From assembly GCA_037176725.1 (NCBI GenBank), contig JAZBRS010000076.1, positions 117,819,001-117,883,000 on the forward strand: DNA of 64,000 nucleotides, written 5' to 3'. Under the pieces are notes generated by a model. The model searched no databases and was not told where the DNA came from. It saw nothing but the letters and a program-made list of their open reading frames with translations. A program made the position numbers and the translations under genes. This document shows positions 47,157 to 58,999 of this stretch, piece after piece; within the stretch, counting starts at the first letter, position 1, and each line of letters opens with the position of its first letter. Origin of the DNA: Posidonia oceanica. Its lineage: Eukaryota; Streptophyta; Magnoliopsida; Alismatales; Posidoniaceae.

Positions 47157-49519
47157 ATGGCCCAGTACGTCAGTGAGCCTCTCTTTACTCCTGTCACGGA
47201 GGGTGTTTCCATTCCAGCCCCTTCGGTTGCTCCTTCTGTCCCTTTCGTTCCCCCTCCGACGCCAGGGTTTCCTCCCCTGACGCCTCTAGGATCTCAGTAT
47301 GTTCCGAGACAGTGGCAAGCATCTCTCCCTCCGGATCCGGTCGCTGAGTCTCTCTTGATCACCGTTACTCGCGCTTCGGAGACGCCATTGCCCCCTTCGT
47401 CCCAGGGATACGTCACCTTTGACATCCCTCCCACCGCTGCTGCGACCTTTACTGTAGAACCCTTTCCTCCCGGACAGTCTGTGTCCGTGCCATTCGCTTC
47501 TCAACCTTCGCCGGCACTGCACTTCAGCGTTCCCGCTGCCAAGACACCTGAGGCGCAGTACCAGCACCTGATGGAGCTTGCCCAGAGACTACAGGGCATG
47601 GCTCTACTGGTTCGTCCTCCCTGTGCTCCTGTCGTTCCTGAGGTTCCTTTGAGGCCAATTCCTGCATTTCATGCATCAACCTCTACACCTCCGCCTCGAC
47701 CATCGTCTCAGCTGCTCACGGTTCCGACGATGGGGGCCCGTTTACCGCCTCCTTCTGCACAACACCTAGCACAGCATGCTCCTCTCCCCCTGGTGGTCAG
47801 TCCTTTGGAACGGCTGGAGCCCAGTACCCCACTAGCTCGCTGTCCGGCACCCCGCCTGTACAGCAACTGGTGCTTCGGCATTCTACCCCTCCCACAGCAC
47901 AGCATGGCATCTACCCTTCCCCTTTGCATCAAGCCCAGCATCCTGCATACATCCCTGCATACACAGTTCCCCAGCACGGATACGCTGGCCATCCCGTTGC
48001 TCCACCAGGCGATGCTATGGTAGATCCGGAGGAGCACTTAGGTGCGACCCATTCGGCGTATGTGCTCAATACCCCAGCTGATCCCTCTCCTGTGGCAGCA
48101 AATCCAGACCCCATCAACAACTGGATGGACGTCTTGGAGAAGGCACTACGACTAGTGCAGGGTACTGAGCACCAGACCTACCAATTTCGGGACCTCTGTT
48201 GCTTTCTAGAGGCAGTACTCCCTTCGAAGTTCAAAATCCTAGACTTCGAGAAATACAATGGTAGGGGCTGCCCTGTGGCACACCTGAAGGCGTATTGCGG
48301 TGATCTCGCTCAGCTTCAGGCTGACGAGAGGTTGCTGATCCGCCTGTTCCAGAGGAGCTTGACCGGGCCGGCACTCAAGTGGTTTACATCGCTTGATATG
48401 TCAGCCATCAAGACTTGGAACGACCTCAGTCAGGCGTTCCTAGAACAGTACTCCTTCAACCTCGATCTAGTCCCAAAGCGGGCGGACTTGATCGCAATCA
48501 AGCAGAATTCCGACGAGCCGTTCGGAGAGTACGTCGGCCGCTGGCGCGCCCTTGCCTCTTAGGTTCGAGATAGACCCTCTGACGAGGAGTCTATTGAGAT
48601 CGTCATCAAAGGGGCGCAGCCATCTCTTGGAGCTCTGCTTAGCATCCAACCAGTCACTACTTTTGTAGCACTCATCAGAGCTGGAGCGTGCGTGGAGAGT
48701 TCTCTGCGGAGTGGCAACTTCCCGGCTCTCTCTGCGTTCACTAAGCAGGCCGTGATCGGCAGTAACAGTGCCAAAAGCAGTGCCTCCAACAACAACAATA
48801 GCGGCAGCGCCTCCGAGTCGGGAGTTCACACGATCCGACCGCGTGCCAGGCCGGAGCGCCCCTTCGCGCCCCTTGCTGTGCTTCCTCAGGCTCAATCCCT
48901 TGTACACCTCCTAGCTAGGGCCCAGCCTAGATCCCCTGTCCACCTCTTAGGACGACCTCAGCTAGGATCCCCTGTACACCTTCTAGGCAGACCTCAACCT
49001 GCCCCAGCCTTCCCACCCCAACAACCATACCCTCTAGGTAGACCTCAATACCCAATAGGTCCCCCTGTAACCCCTCCTGTGCTCGCAGCACGTGCTCCGG
49101 TGGTTATAGACTTAACCCTGGACACCCATCGCGTCCCTTACAGCTAGGCCACAGAAATGTGTGCGGAAGTAATGCGATCGGGGAGGGTCTACAGGCCCCC
49201 AGCACCGGCAATTAGGCCAAATCACCCTAAACCTACTATGCCCCCACCCTCTAACCAACCCGTAGCAGACCCAACCTCAAATCAACCTGTAGCAAGCCAA
49301 ATCCCTGCCCAACCTGTAGCGGCCCAGCTTCCTGCCACTACCCCCTTAGAGCTTGCCAAAACAACCCCTCCTGTTGCCAAAAAGAACCAACCCAAGGCAG
49401 ACATAACCTCCCAACTTAAGAAGGTCAAAGCTGACATTTCCATTTGGGACCTAATCCACACCTCTGCCGAACACCGTGAGGCTTTTCTTCGCGTGTTCCA
49501 GGCTGCCCGTGTGTCCTAG
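47157..49519 (+). pseudogene. gag: gag of element E
   Basis: The ATG at 47157 opens a Pro/Ser/Val-rich N-terminal region. A frameshift near 47785 (at a run of C) moves to the frame that carries the retrotransposon gag domain: NNWMDVLEKALRLVQG (about 48117), ILDFEKYNGRGCPVAHLKAY (48237), LFQRSLTGPALKWF (48340), QAFLEQYSFNLDL (48430), PFGEYVGRWRALAS (48520). TAG at 48560-48562 cuts this domain (the next residues VRDRPSDEESIEIV are still typical). The same frame continues through a Ser/Asn-rich stretch and Pro/Gln-rich repeats of the LGRPQ type (48890-49060), with TAG at 49145 and 49517, into ISIWDLIHTSAEHREAF, the motif that precedes protease. I see no clean Cys/His knuckle. Confidence 0.87.
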
Positions 49520-49537
49520 TCTATTGAGCCTTCAGCC

Positions 49538-50400
49538 TTGGAGAGCATGGTAGGGATGATTGCGGAGCCCCAGGTCATCTCTTTTACAAGTGATGAACTA
49601 CCTCCAGCGGGGATTAATCACAATCAACCCCTGTTCGTCACGGTTCAGTTCAAAAACTTTTGCATTCCCCTAACACTGGTTGATAATGGGTCAGGCCTTA
49701 ACGTCTGCCCCTTGCATACTGCAACCAAGCTCGGATTCAAAGTCGAGGACATCACGCCAGCCGTGAAGGGAATGACAGCTTTTGACAACACACACCATGA
49801 CGCTCTAGGGATCTTGATTATTCCTCTTGCCATCGGCCCGGTCGTCTTCGATGTAGAATTCTATGTCGTCGACTTGAAGCCAAATTTCAATCTTCTGCTT
49901 GGGCGCCCTTGGCTCCACAAGCATCAGGTCCTTCCTTCGACCCTCCATCGGATGATAAAGTACCGTCGCGGCGATGATGTCATTGTCGTCATGGCGGAGA
50001 ACTTTGAGAAGGAGCGGATCGAAGCAGTCTCCCCCGTGTCTTCACAAGCTATCCCGTTTGACCCTAAGACTTCTGAAGCTCTATATCACATTAATCGGTG
50101 CGAGCCGGTTAACTTCATTCCTGATCTTGAACGTGTCAACTCCTTGGCCGTTCACAGCAACCCCTTCCGAATGGTCAAGAGTGTATGTCACAGGTGGGGT
50201 TACATAAAGGGTACGCCGCTCGGGCGTCATGGCCAGGGGATCGCAGAGCCGATCGTAGCGGTGGAGCGGAGGAAATCTGAAGGCCTCGGTTACGAACCCA
50301 AACTCAACAAAGATCACTACCTTCAGCTCAAGGATGAAGAACCAGCCATCCCCAGAGACCTCACTAACTTCACCAGTGCAGGAATTTTGGGATCGACCGA
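49538..50400 (+). pseudogene. Aspartic protease and G-patch of element E
   Basis: Retropepsin fold: LVDNGSGLNVCP (about 49675; Asp-Asn-Gly instead of the commoner Asp-Thr/Ser-Gly), then GMTAFDNTHHDALGILIIPLAIGPV, then LLLGRPWLHKH (49890). After an acidic region the G-patch reads RWGYIKGTPLGRHGQGIAEPI and GLGYEP (50190-50300). It lies in the gag frame. A small indel at about 50400 shifts the downstream sequence: the EDYYSDEEQ motif at 50435-50465, in frame in element G, is out of frame here. The shifted frame ends TAG 50477. Confidence 0.87.
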
Positions 50401-51129
50401 CGATAAGCCGCGGCGCCGACAGAAGACTGGGTATGCATTGAGGACTATTACTCGGATGAGGAGCAGTCTGGCGCAGTAGAGGCAGTCCCAACTGGCAGTA
50501 AGGCAATGATCAGCACAGAGGCACCGCATTCAGTATGTTCAGCTCTCCCTCTAGCAGATACAGCAGACAGCTCAGTAGGCTCTGTGGCAGAACTGGCAAG
50601 CTCTCACACTTTTGCAGCCACATCTACATTTCAAGTACAGGCAGCAGCAGTGCAGAAGTTAGGGACACTCCTTCTGGCAGAATCGGGCAGGCTACCTGCG
50701 GTCACAGTCACACCAGTGCCACTGTCCCTCTCTCTGGAGGGGCAGTCAATCAATTCAATCAGCAGCACAGTTCAGCTCACTCCAGCGGCCGCATCACTGG
50801 GAATGCAGTCGGCGCAGTCCGCTTCACATCTTCTTGACGCTAAGCAGCAACTCTCTTGGCAGGCCCCCATGGCGTCAGAAGCTATACTCTCACAGTCACA
50901 AGCAGTTGCAGAGGACCAACTAAGCGCCGTAGTCTCCCGGCCCTTGAGCCCTCAGAAGAGCGCCTCTGCCTGCTTTCCACCTGCAACAGTGACCCTGGCA
51001 GCATACCCATCTGTGGTCCTGCTGACCAGTCTGTTTGGATCTCCCACGCCTAAGCTGCCGCTATCAGGCGCGCCCGTGAGCTAGATCACGCAAATTCCAA
51101 GGGCAGCGATCCGCCTTGCAGCCGGACTA
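50401..51129 (+). pseudogene. Ala/Ser/Thr/Val-rich linker of E pol
   Basis: This frame joins the EDYYSDEEQ motif to the pre-RT region through about 200 residues dominated by Ala, Ser, Thr, Val, Leu and Gln, with no fold I recognise. It is conserved in kind but not in sequence in element G (4680-5250). TAG lies at 51082-51084. The DNA is rich in CAG and GCAG, which makes it prone to TAG mutations. Confidence 0.7.
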
Positions 51130-52986
51130 GTGCCACAGGCCCCCGGCGCCTACTACGTCGACTCACCCTCAGACAAGGAAGGAGTGGCGATAGAAGCCCA
51201 GGTCGATTCATGGATGTCCGACTTAGAGCTACTTTATCAAGAACAACTCAAGTCGATAGCAGAAGACCTGGTAGAGCATCGAGCCGCAGAAAGGAAAGGG
51301 AAAGCCATGGTTACGGACCCTCCTTTGCAAGAAGACCATGCCTCTATCATGGTCCTGGAAGAAGACTCGGCAGCACCGAACTCCCCTAGACCAGATGAAC
51401 TCATCACTCTCCAATCAGAAGGCGGGTCTAGGTGGTTTGTGCAACACATGCCTCACCGGAGCAGCATAGCGAGCGGTAGTGCCCAGATCAGCCGCCGGTC
51501 CGGCATACCCTCCCCAAGCACACTAGAAGACTCAGAGGAGGAAGCACTAGCAGTCCAAGCAGCAGCGGTAACAGAGCTGAAAGTAGAATCAGTAACAGAG
51601 TTGTTAGCAGCCTCAGTAGCAGAATCATCAGCGGTATCAACAGCAGAATCAGCAAGGCCCTCAGCAGTATCAGCAGAACACTCAGCAGAATCAGTCAGGC
51701 TAGAGCAAACAGCAGAAGGAGTTGCTGGGACGGAGGTCGCGCACCGAGGCTACAAGAATACTCGAGTGAGCGTGACCATCCTGAAGCGTCACCAGGGCCA
51801 AGCAGCGGAACATGTACACTCTTTCGACATCACAGGTTCTTATTTTGAGAAAGAGATCCTCTCAGAACTTATTGCTTATGGAGAGGAGGACGATACGGGC
51901 ATGGATGAGATTGACGAACCGTTGCCCGAGTTCCGGCCCTATGACGACGACCTAGAAGGCCCCAACCTCCATGTTGAAGAAGAAACAGAGGTTGTCAACA
52001 TCGGCACAGCTGAGGAAGTCAGAGAAGTTCGTATCAGTGCTCAGCTGTCCTCCCAGGCTCGAGCAAAGTTCATCGCATTCTTGAAAGAATATGCGGATGT
52101 CTTCGCCTGGAGTTACGAGGATATGGTCGGCCTTGACATAAAGATAGTGGTGCACAATCTGCCTTTAAACCCGGATGCCAAGCCAGTGAAGCAGAAGCTA
52201 AGAAGATGGCGACCACAGTGGCTGCTCATGATCAAAGAAGAGATAATGAAGCAGCTCAGAGTCAACTTTCTGAAGGTCGTTCTTTATCCTGAGTGGCTGG
52301 CAAACATTGTACCTGTGCCCAAGAAAGATGGCCGAATCTGGATCTGCATCGACTACAGAGACCTCAACAAGGCGAGTCCCAAGGATGACTTCCCCTTGCC
52401 TCACATTGACGTCCTAGTCGACAATACAGCAGGCCACAAGATGCTCTCCTTCATGGACGGCTTTTCTGCATACAATCAAATCAAAATGGCAGAAGAAGAC
52501 ATGGAAAAGACTTCATTCATCACCCCTTGGGGAGTCTTCTGCTACCAAGTCATGCCGTTCGGTCTGAAGAATGCTGGTGCGACCTATCAGAGGGCCATGA
52601 CTGCGCTATTCCACGACCTCATGCACCAAGAAGTGGAGGTCTACGTAGACGACATGATTGCTAAAACCAGAGAGCCTGAAGATCATCTTGCTTGTCTAAA
52701 AAAGCTCTTTAACCGTCTACGGAAGTACAAGTTGGGCCCTAACCCCAACAAGTGTGTATTCGTGGTGTCTTCTGGCAAACTGCTCGGCTACATCGTTAGC
52801 CAAAGGGGGATTGTGGTGGACCCGATGAAGGCAAAAGCCATCGTGGACATGCCACCCCCCAGAACTGAAAAGGAGGTCAGAAGTCTGCGTGGGCGTTTAC
52901 AGTATATCAGTCGCTTTATTGCACAGCTTACGCCCATCTGTGAACCCATATTCAAGCTCCTGAAGAAAAATGCGCAAATCGATTAG
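51130..52986 (+). pseudogene. pol: Pre-RT region and reverse transcriptase of element E
   Basis: The region opens with YYVDSPSDKEGVAIEAQVD and a Ser/Ala/Glu-rich repeat-like stretch (51540-51720), then a conserved basic strand (NTRVSVTILKRHQGQ, 51760). RT occupies about 52180-52985: WICIDYRDLNKASPKDDFPL, FMDGFSAYNQIKM, FGLKNAGATYQRAM, and YVDD at 52642-52653. All the usual catalytic aspartates are present. The frame ends TAG 52984, where element G has TGG, so a G-to-A change is likely and the RNase H follows in the same frame. Confidence 0.94.
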
Positions 52987-54144
52987 AGCGAGGAGTGTCA
53001 GGCTGCATTTGCAAAGATCAAGCAGCTGTTGATCAAGCCTCCTGTCCTGGTTCCCCCTACACCAGGGAGACCTTTGCTTCTCTACCTTTCTACCACGCAG
53101 CATTCCATGGGCGCCGTCTTGGGCCAACATGACGAATCTGGTAGAAGGGAGCGCGCCATCTATTACCTGAGCAAGAAGTTTAATGAATGCGAAGCCAGGT
53201 ACAGTACACTAGAGAAGACCTGCTTATCCCTTGTCTGGGTTGCACAGAAACTAAGGCACTATATGATGGCATACCCAGTTCAGCTCTTGTGCCGGCATGA
53301 TCCCATCAAGTTCCTCTTTCAAAAGCCGGCCATGGTAGGCAGATGTGCTAAGTGGCAGGTGTTATTGTCTCAGTACGACATCACCTTTGTCACACAGAAA
53401 TCCATGAAGGGTCAGGCCATGGCAGACCACCTTGCTGATCTTCCTCTACCTGAATACCAACCCCTCCAGACGCAGTTCCCTGACGAGGACATCCTCTTCG
53501 CAATGGAGCGCTCTGAGGAGAAAAATCCTGAAAAACAAGAGGAATGGCAGCTCTACTTTGATGGCGTTGTCAACAAAAAGGGCCGAGGCGTAGGCGCAGT
53601 GCTGACCACGCCCCAGGGATAGATGATTCCCTTCGCGAGGAAGCTGACTTTCACCTGCACAAACAATCAAGCTGAATATGAAGCATGTATCCTAGGGTTG
53701 AAGGTCGCCCTCGAGCATGGGGCGCAAAAGCTGCATGTGCACGGTGATGCCATGCTAGTATTCTCTCAAGTGAACGGCGACTGGAGGACAAAAGATCCCA
53801 AACTTGTGCCGTATCACGAACACCTGCTGAGGCTGATGGAAGAATTTGAGAGCATCTGCTTCACATACATGAACAGAGCAAAGAATGCATACGTAGACGT
53901 GCTAGCAACTTTGGCATCCTGGCTCACTATATCTGAAGACAGCGCAGTGGATGTATCTGTTACTCGCATTGAGCAGCCTGCATATTGCCTGAGCATAGAA
54001 GAGGCGGATCCAGCAGAGGAGCAGCCCTAGTATCAAGATATAAAATCTTTCCTGGAGTCTGGCAGCTTTCCTCCTGATACCGTGGCAGCAGACAAGAGAA
54101 CTCTGGCACGTCTGGCGTCAAAGTATGTGTTGGGGGCTGGGTAG
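52987..54144 (+). pseudogene. pol: Two RNase H domains of element E
   Basis: The first domain (53029-53440) has LLLYLSTTQHSMGAVLGQHD, YYLSKKFNECEARYSTLEKT and the tail QAMADHLADLPLPEY. The second (53545-53930) has WQLYFDGVVNKKGRG, NNQAEYEACILGLKVALEHG, VHGDAMLVFSQVNGDW and the final NRAKNAYVDVLATLASW. There the catalytic aspartates and glutamate can be placed, with Asp/Tyr changes near the end. The second domain is the one that replaces the first in activity in Tat elements. Stops in frame: TAG 53620, TAG 54028, TAG 54142. Confidence 0.88.
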
Positions 54145-55269
54145 CTGTACAGAAGGTCATATAATCAGATGCTACTGCGCTGCCTGAACAAATCGGAGGC
54201 TGACACGCTGATGCTTCAAGTGCATGCAGGGACCTGTGGCCCGCACATGAACGGCGTCCTCCTGGCCAAGAAGATCATGCTCCAAGGATATTTCTGGCAG
54301 ACCATGGAAGCAGACTGCTGCAGGTTTGTGCGTAAATGCCACAACTGCCAGATCCATGGTAACTTCATCAGGGCCCCCCCACAACAGCTGCATAACATGT
54401 CTTCGCCATGGCCTTTCTCCACCTGGGGGATCGATGTCATTGGCGCCATTCACCCCGCTGCTTCAAATGGTCATCGCTACATTCTGGTAGCGATCGATTA
54501 CTTCACCAAGTGGGTGGAAGCGGCCTCTTATAAGACAGTCACCGTTGTGGCAACAGAAAAATTTATCAGGAACAATATCGTTGCCCGATATGGGGTCCCG
54601 CACTCTGTCATCCTTGATAATGGCATGAACTTCATTACCAAAAGGACCGAGGAATACCTGCAGAGTCTCAAGATCAAACATCATAGATCCTCGCCCTATC
54701 GGCCACAGATGGACGGAGCAGTGGAGTCTGCAAACAAGAACATTGTCAAAATCCTGAAAAAGATGGTAGAAACCCACAAGGATTGGCATGACAAGCTCCC
54801 GTACGAGATCTGGGCGTACAGGACTTCAATCCGGACCTCGACGGGGGCCACCCCGTACTCTCTGGTGTACGGCATGGAAGCGGTGTTACCTGTCGAAGTA
54901 GAGATCCCCTTATTGCGGATCCTACGAGAAGCTGAGTTGGAAGAGGCAGAATGGGTCGAAGACCGCTGCGTCCAACTGAATCTGATTGATGAGCACAGAC
55001 AACAAGCTATGCACAATGCTCACTGTTACCAGAAGCGGATGGCCAGAGCGTTCATGAAGATGGTCCAGCCCAGAAGCTTTCGGCCAGGAGATCTCGTTCT
55101 GCGCGCCGTTCATTTACCTGACGGTCGAGGCAAATTCCGACCTAACTGGCGTGGCCCCTTTGTGGTTAAGCAGATCTTCTCGGGTGGCGCTGTAACTCTT
55201 GAGGACATGGGCCAGGTTGAGCAGTCCGAGCTGGTCAACTTGTGCTACCTCAAGAAATACTATCAGTAG
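54145..55269 (+). pseudogene. pol: Integrase of element E
   Basis: The HHCC zinc finger lies at about 54218-54360 (VHAGTCGPHMNG; RKCHNCQIHG). The catalytic core has GIDVIGAIHP (54428), VILDNGMNF (54607) and the glutamate in DGAVESANKN (54712). The C-terminal domain (55030-55200) has FRPGDLVLRAVHLPDGRGKF and NWRGPFVVKQIFSGGAV. The end LCYLKKYYQ and TAG 55267-55269 match element G, so this TAG is the genuine end. The integrase part itself has no internal stop, unlike the rest. Confidence 0.93.
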
Positions 55270-56615
55270 CCTGGAGCAGTCATCGCTGATCATTCTCCTT
55301 CGTCCCACCTCTTGTACTCCCACCCTTTGCACGCTTTTGCCCCTCTTCTCATTCCATTTCCCCTGCCTTTGCCTTTGTACGTCTTCATACACTACTTTGC
55401 TCTATCTTCTCTTGCATTCCCGTACGTTCCGTCCCTTATCATCGTCATCGTCATTCTCTCAAATCATGCATTGCATATTGCCCGGTGATGAAAACCGGAA
55501 GTGCTTGCCTGCTGCGGAAGGAGCCTCCCGACATCACCTGACACTACTTAGGTACCCTAGCCAGTGAGGGAGCCACCACTCAGGGAGAGCGGGCGAAATG
55601 CCCAAACACCAAAGGACTTATACTCCTGGAAAATGCTAGCCAAAAGAGAACACATGTCTAAGCCTGGATACACAAGAAAAGAAAGAAAGAGAAAGCCAAA
55701 GTTCATACCACAAAGATCCTAGCCCCCATATCTCAGAAGCCAGGCACCCACTTCCTCTAGGGTAGGGATAGCGGAGACCTGCAAGCCAAAAAAAAAGAAG
55801 AAAAAAAAAAGAAAAGAAGAAAAACAAAAGAAAACAAAACAAACAACAAAAATGAAGAAGAAGAGAATGATAAAAAAAAGAAGAGAAAAAGCAAAAATCA
55901 ACTCCAAAAAATGAAGGCAAGCAGAGTAATCTCGCACCTTTCACCTACCCCAGAAAAGACTCAAAATTCGAGCCAAGTCCTCCTTGTCTCCAAGACAGGA
56001 ATGGGGGGAGCCCTGCACACCAACATAGAAGCAAGAAAGACAAGAAAGAGGAAAAGAGTGAGTGCAAGTCCTTAAGAGTTTGGTATGTAGCCCGTCCTCT
56101 CTACACCACCACCAAACATCACCAGCACCCTTTCCTGGAGTGCCACCAACAAGTTAGGAGTCTGAGTAGAGTCCAGTGAATCGGGGACCGCTCCATTCCT
56201 AAGACAGCCGACACTAAAGCATTCTGTATGCTGAGGGCAAACCACTCCAATCACTGATCATGCATACATCTGCATTTCCGATCATCTCATCCCCCCTTAA
56301 TCATTCTGCCTTGCAAGATTTGCTCTGGTACCGAGACAGTATTCCTACTCAGCACGCGTTGGCATCATCGAGCTGCACTGGTCCAGGACTCCTGCCAATC
56401 CCCGCCCTCGTGCCAACAGAATCCCTTACTTATATGTGCTCAATTGCCATGCTCTGAATGTTTACTGCTAAATATGCTGAACTGCTTTACCAGTCTTAGA
56501 ATCTGCTTACAGTTAATGATTATGTACTAGCAGGAAGTCTGATGATCTACAGTCTTGGTAACAGGTACTTGAAGATCCTGCAGCAGCTATCTGCCTACAC
56601 TCTGCGATCTGCGCA
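55270..56615 (+). other. Spacer between integrase and the extra gene of E
   Basis: It is mixed sequence with a purine/A-rich run at 55785-55900, like the A-rich tract before gag in element H. I see no gene in it. Confidence 0.6.
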
Positions 56616-57818
56616 ATGGGTTTCCCTACTCTGGTGACCCCAGCACACTGCTCGGAGACCCTGCGAGAATGGATTGGTAAGCTCACCCAAGGAGACTACG
56701 AAAAGCTGCATCTATGGGGCATTCCAACCAAGCTACTGAAGGCCGCTGATGTAGAAGTGAGCCACCATCTTCTGTGTGCCGCCGCAAGATTCTGGAAACC
56801 GGCACACCATGTCTTTCGCTTTGGCAGAACAGAACTGACACCCACGTTGGAAGAAGTGCGTCGGATCTGCGGCTTCTCCAAGATCATGGGGCCGCCTATC
56901 TTCATGAGGCGTGATGGATACCTTGAGGTCCTGAGCCAACTGACTGGGCTCCCTACTCGAAGCTGCCAACAAAGATTGATCTGCACCAGCGGACCTGAAC
57001 CTATGCTTCGCCTAGCGCACTTTGATGATGTCATGAAGAAGCGCGTCGAACTCGGAGATGAGCTGTGGCTCCGAGGGTTTGTCATCCGCTTCCTGGGCGA
57101 GCTGATCTTTACTCATGGCCGACTGACAGTGGCCATTGAGGTTGTAGAAATAGCACTTGCTGTGGTGACCCGGCAGATAGACCTGGCACCAGTTGTTCTG
57201 GCAGAAACATACCGCGGGCTGGACCGCATCTCACATCGCTGCTGCCACTTCCATGGCTGCGGGGCACTTATACAAGTCTGGCTAGCCACACACCTAGAGA
57301 TGAACCTTCTGCGCCCCCAGGTGCATGCCTTTGAAGCCTACTGCAGCAGCGGCCGTGCCAAGACAGTCAAGAGCGTCAAGGAAGAATATGACAGGCTATC
57401 AGCACTGACCGACGACGCAGTAACCTGGCGTATCATTCCCTCTGTGGCCGAGCCATTCACTGTCTTCTTCAGCGCACGCGACACGCAGCTGATTGTACTA
57501 CCAAGATTCACTGCAGGTGTGGAATACCACCCTATCAGGGTCATGCACCAGTTTGGCTTCTGGTAGGGCGCCTTTGTTGACAGCACAGCACCCAAGCTTC
57601 TACAGACATACCCTCTTAGCACGACTGCCCCAACAAAGAAGCTGGCCAATCTGATGCAGCATGGAGTGCGATCAACAGACATCGCAGCTGCAAGAGGTGT
57701 AGGATGTACCCCTGAGTACCTGACCGAGGTCCAAGAGCTCTGGCCCATCAATGAAATCCCACCAGGCGGCCCCCTGTTCCTCGACTCTAGGCAGTCGAAG
57801 AAGGCCCGAACCGGCTAG
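56616..57818 (+). pseudogene. Sense-strand extra gene of E: PMD/DUF7745-like protein
   Basis: The ATG at 56616 opens 400 codons to TAG 57816-57818. One in-frame TAG (57564-57566) follows HQFGFW. Since the reading continues sensibly (GAFVDSTAPKLLQTYPL ... SKKARTG), it was probably CAG. The N-terminal 150 residues fit the plant-retroelement domain I know as DUF7745, related to PMD: AARFWKPAHHVFRFGRTELTPTLEEVRRICGFS. The FIRFLGELIF-like helix, the VLAETYRGLDRI stretch and the QLIVLPRFTAGVEYHPIRVMHQFGFWQ end follow in the usual order. Unlike the PMD gene of element H it lies on the sense strand and has no introns. Its function in these elements is not known. Confidence 0.78.
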
Positions 57819-58376
57819 GGCACTTATGTAGCTACTATGTAGTTTCTTTTCAAGTTATGCTGTATCTTTTGGCCTGACACAGGCATGTAATCAACAGTTC
57901 CTTCAATGCAAAAGCGTTTTCTGCTATCTGCTTGCACCTCAAGACTACTTAATGCATTGCATAATCATTGTCAACCTCATCTTGGGCCCTCTGGCCAGAC
58001 TTGCAGCCAACACAACGCAGGAAAGTCCTCAGCAGCCAATCCGGAGTCCAGAATCTCTACAGACCCGCGCCGTCAAGCCAAGCCATCCAGCGTCCCCAGC
58101 TGAGTCTCTGCAGGCTGGCACCCCCAACTGCTCGGCGATAGGTCCGTCAACCTGTCATCATCTCTAGCGGGCTGGTACCCCAAACTACTCATCTGACAAA
58201 CACGACAGTTTTGTCTTCATCCTCTGTTTTCGATGCCAAGGGCGCGCTAGCCAACCACTGGTATCATTCTGATACCAGGGGCATCTTTTGATAGCCCCTT
58301 GGTATCATTCTCCCTCTCTTTCCCCCATGATATTCCTGGTATCATGGGATGATTCGCTCTCGCGAAACCCATTCAT
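57819..58376 (+). other. Spacer after the extra gene, with GGTATC inverted repeats
   Basis: There is no coding sequence that I trust. At 58258-58350 GATACC and GGTATC alternate several times and can pair as hairpins (for example GATACCAGGGGC ... GCCCCTTGGTATC). Confidence 0.6.
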
Positions 58377-58860
58377 TTGCCGACCGATAAGTCCGATATC
58401 TTATCATCTCTTTCCTTTTGCTGGCCGATAAGTCCGATATCTTATCGTTCCTTCATCCCCTCTTTGCCGGCCGATAAGTCCGATATCTTATCATTCTATT
58501 CTTTTATTCATTTGCCGGTCGATAAGTCCGATATCTTATCATCTCTTTCCCTTTACCGGTGGATAAATCCGATATCTTATCATTCCTTCATCCCCTCTTT
58601 GCCGGCCGATAAGTCCGATATCTTATCATTCTATTCTTTTATTCATTTGCCGGCCGATAAGTCTGATATCTTATCATCTCTTTCCCTTTACCGGCCGATA
58701 AGTCCGATATCTTATCATTCCTTCATCCCCCCTTTGCCGGCCGATAAGTCCGATATCTTATCATTCTATTCTTTTATTCATTTGCTGGCCGATAAGTCCG
58801 ATATCTTATCACCCCTCTCCCTTTGCCGGCCGATAAGTCCGATATCTTATCAATCCTTTT
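58377..58860 (+). repeat. Tandem array A: GATAAGTCCGATATCTTATC units, 11 copies
   Basis: Each unit carries CCGGCCGATAAG and GATATCTTATC separated by a few bases, so GATAAG pairs with CTTATC. Spacers of 16-35 bp (ATTCCTTCATCCCC or ATTCTATTCTTTTATTCATT types) alternate, giving a higher-order pattern. A stray related unit lies at 59928-59955. Confidence 0.93.
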
Positions 58861-58999
58861 TTTATCAAACTTCCAATCAATCACTCTTTCAATCAATCAA
58901 TCAATCACTCTTTTTCTTATCAATCTCTCAATCAATCAATCAATCACTCTTTTTCTTATCAATCTCTCAATCAATCAATCAATCACTGCTCTTTCCAGT

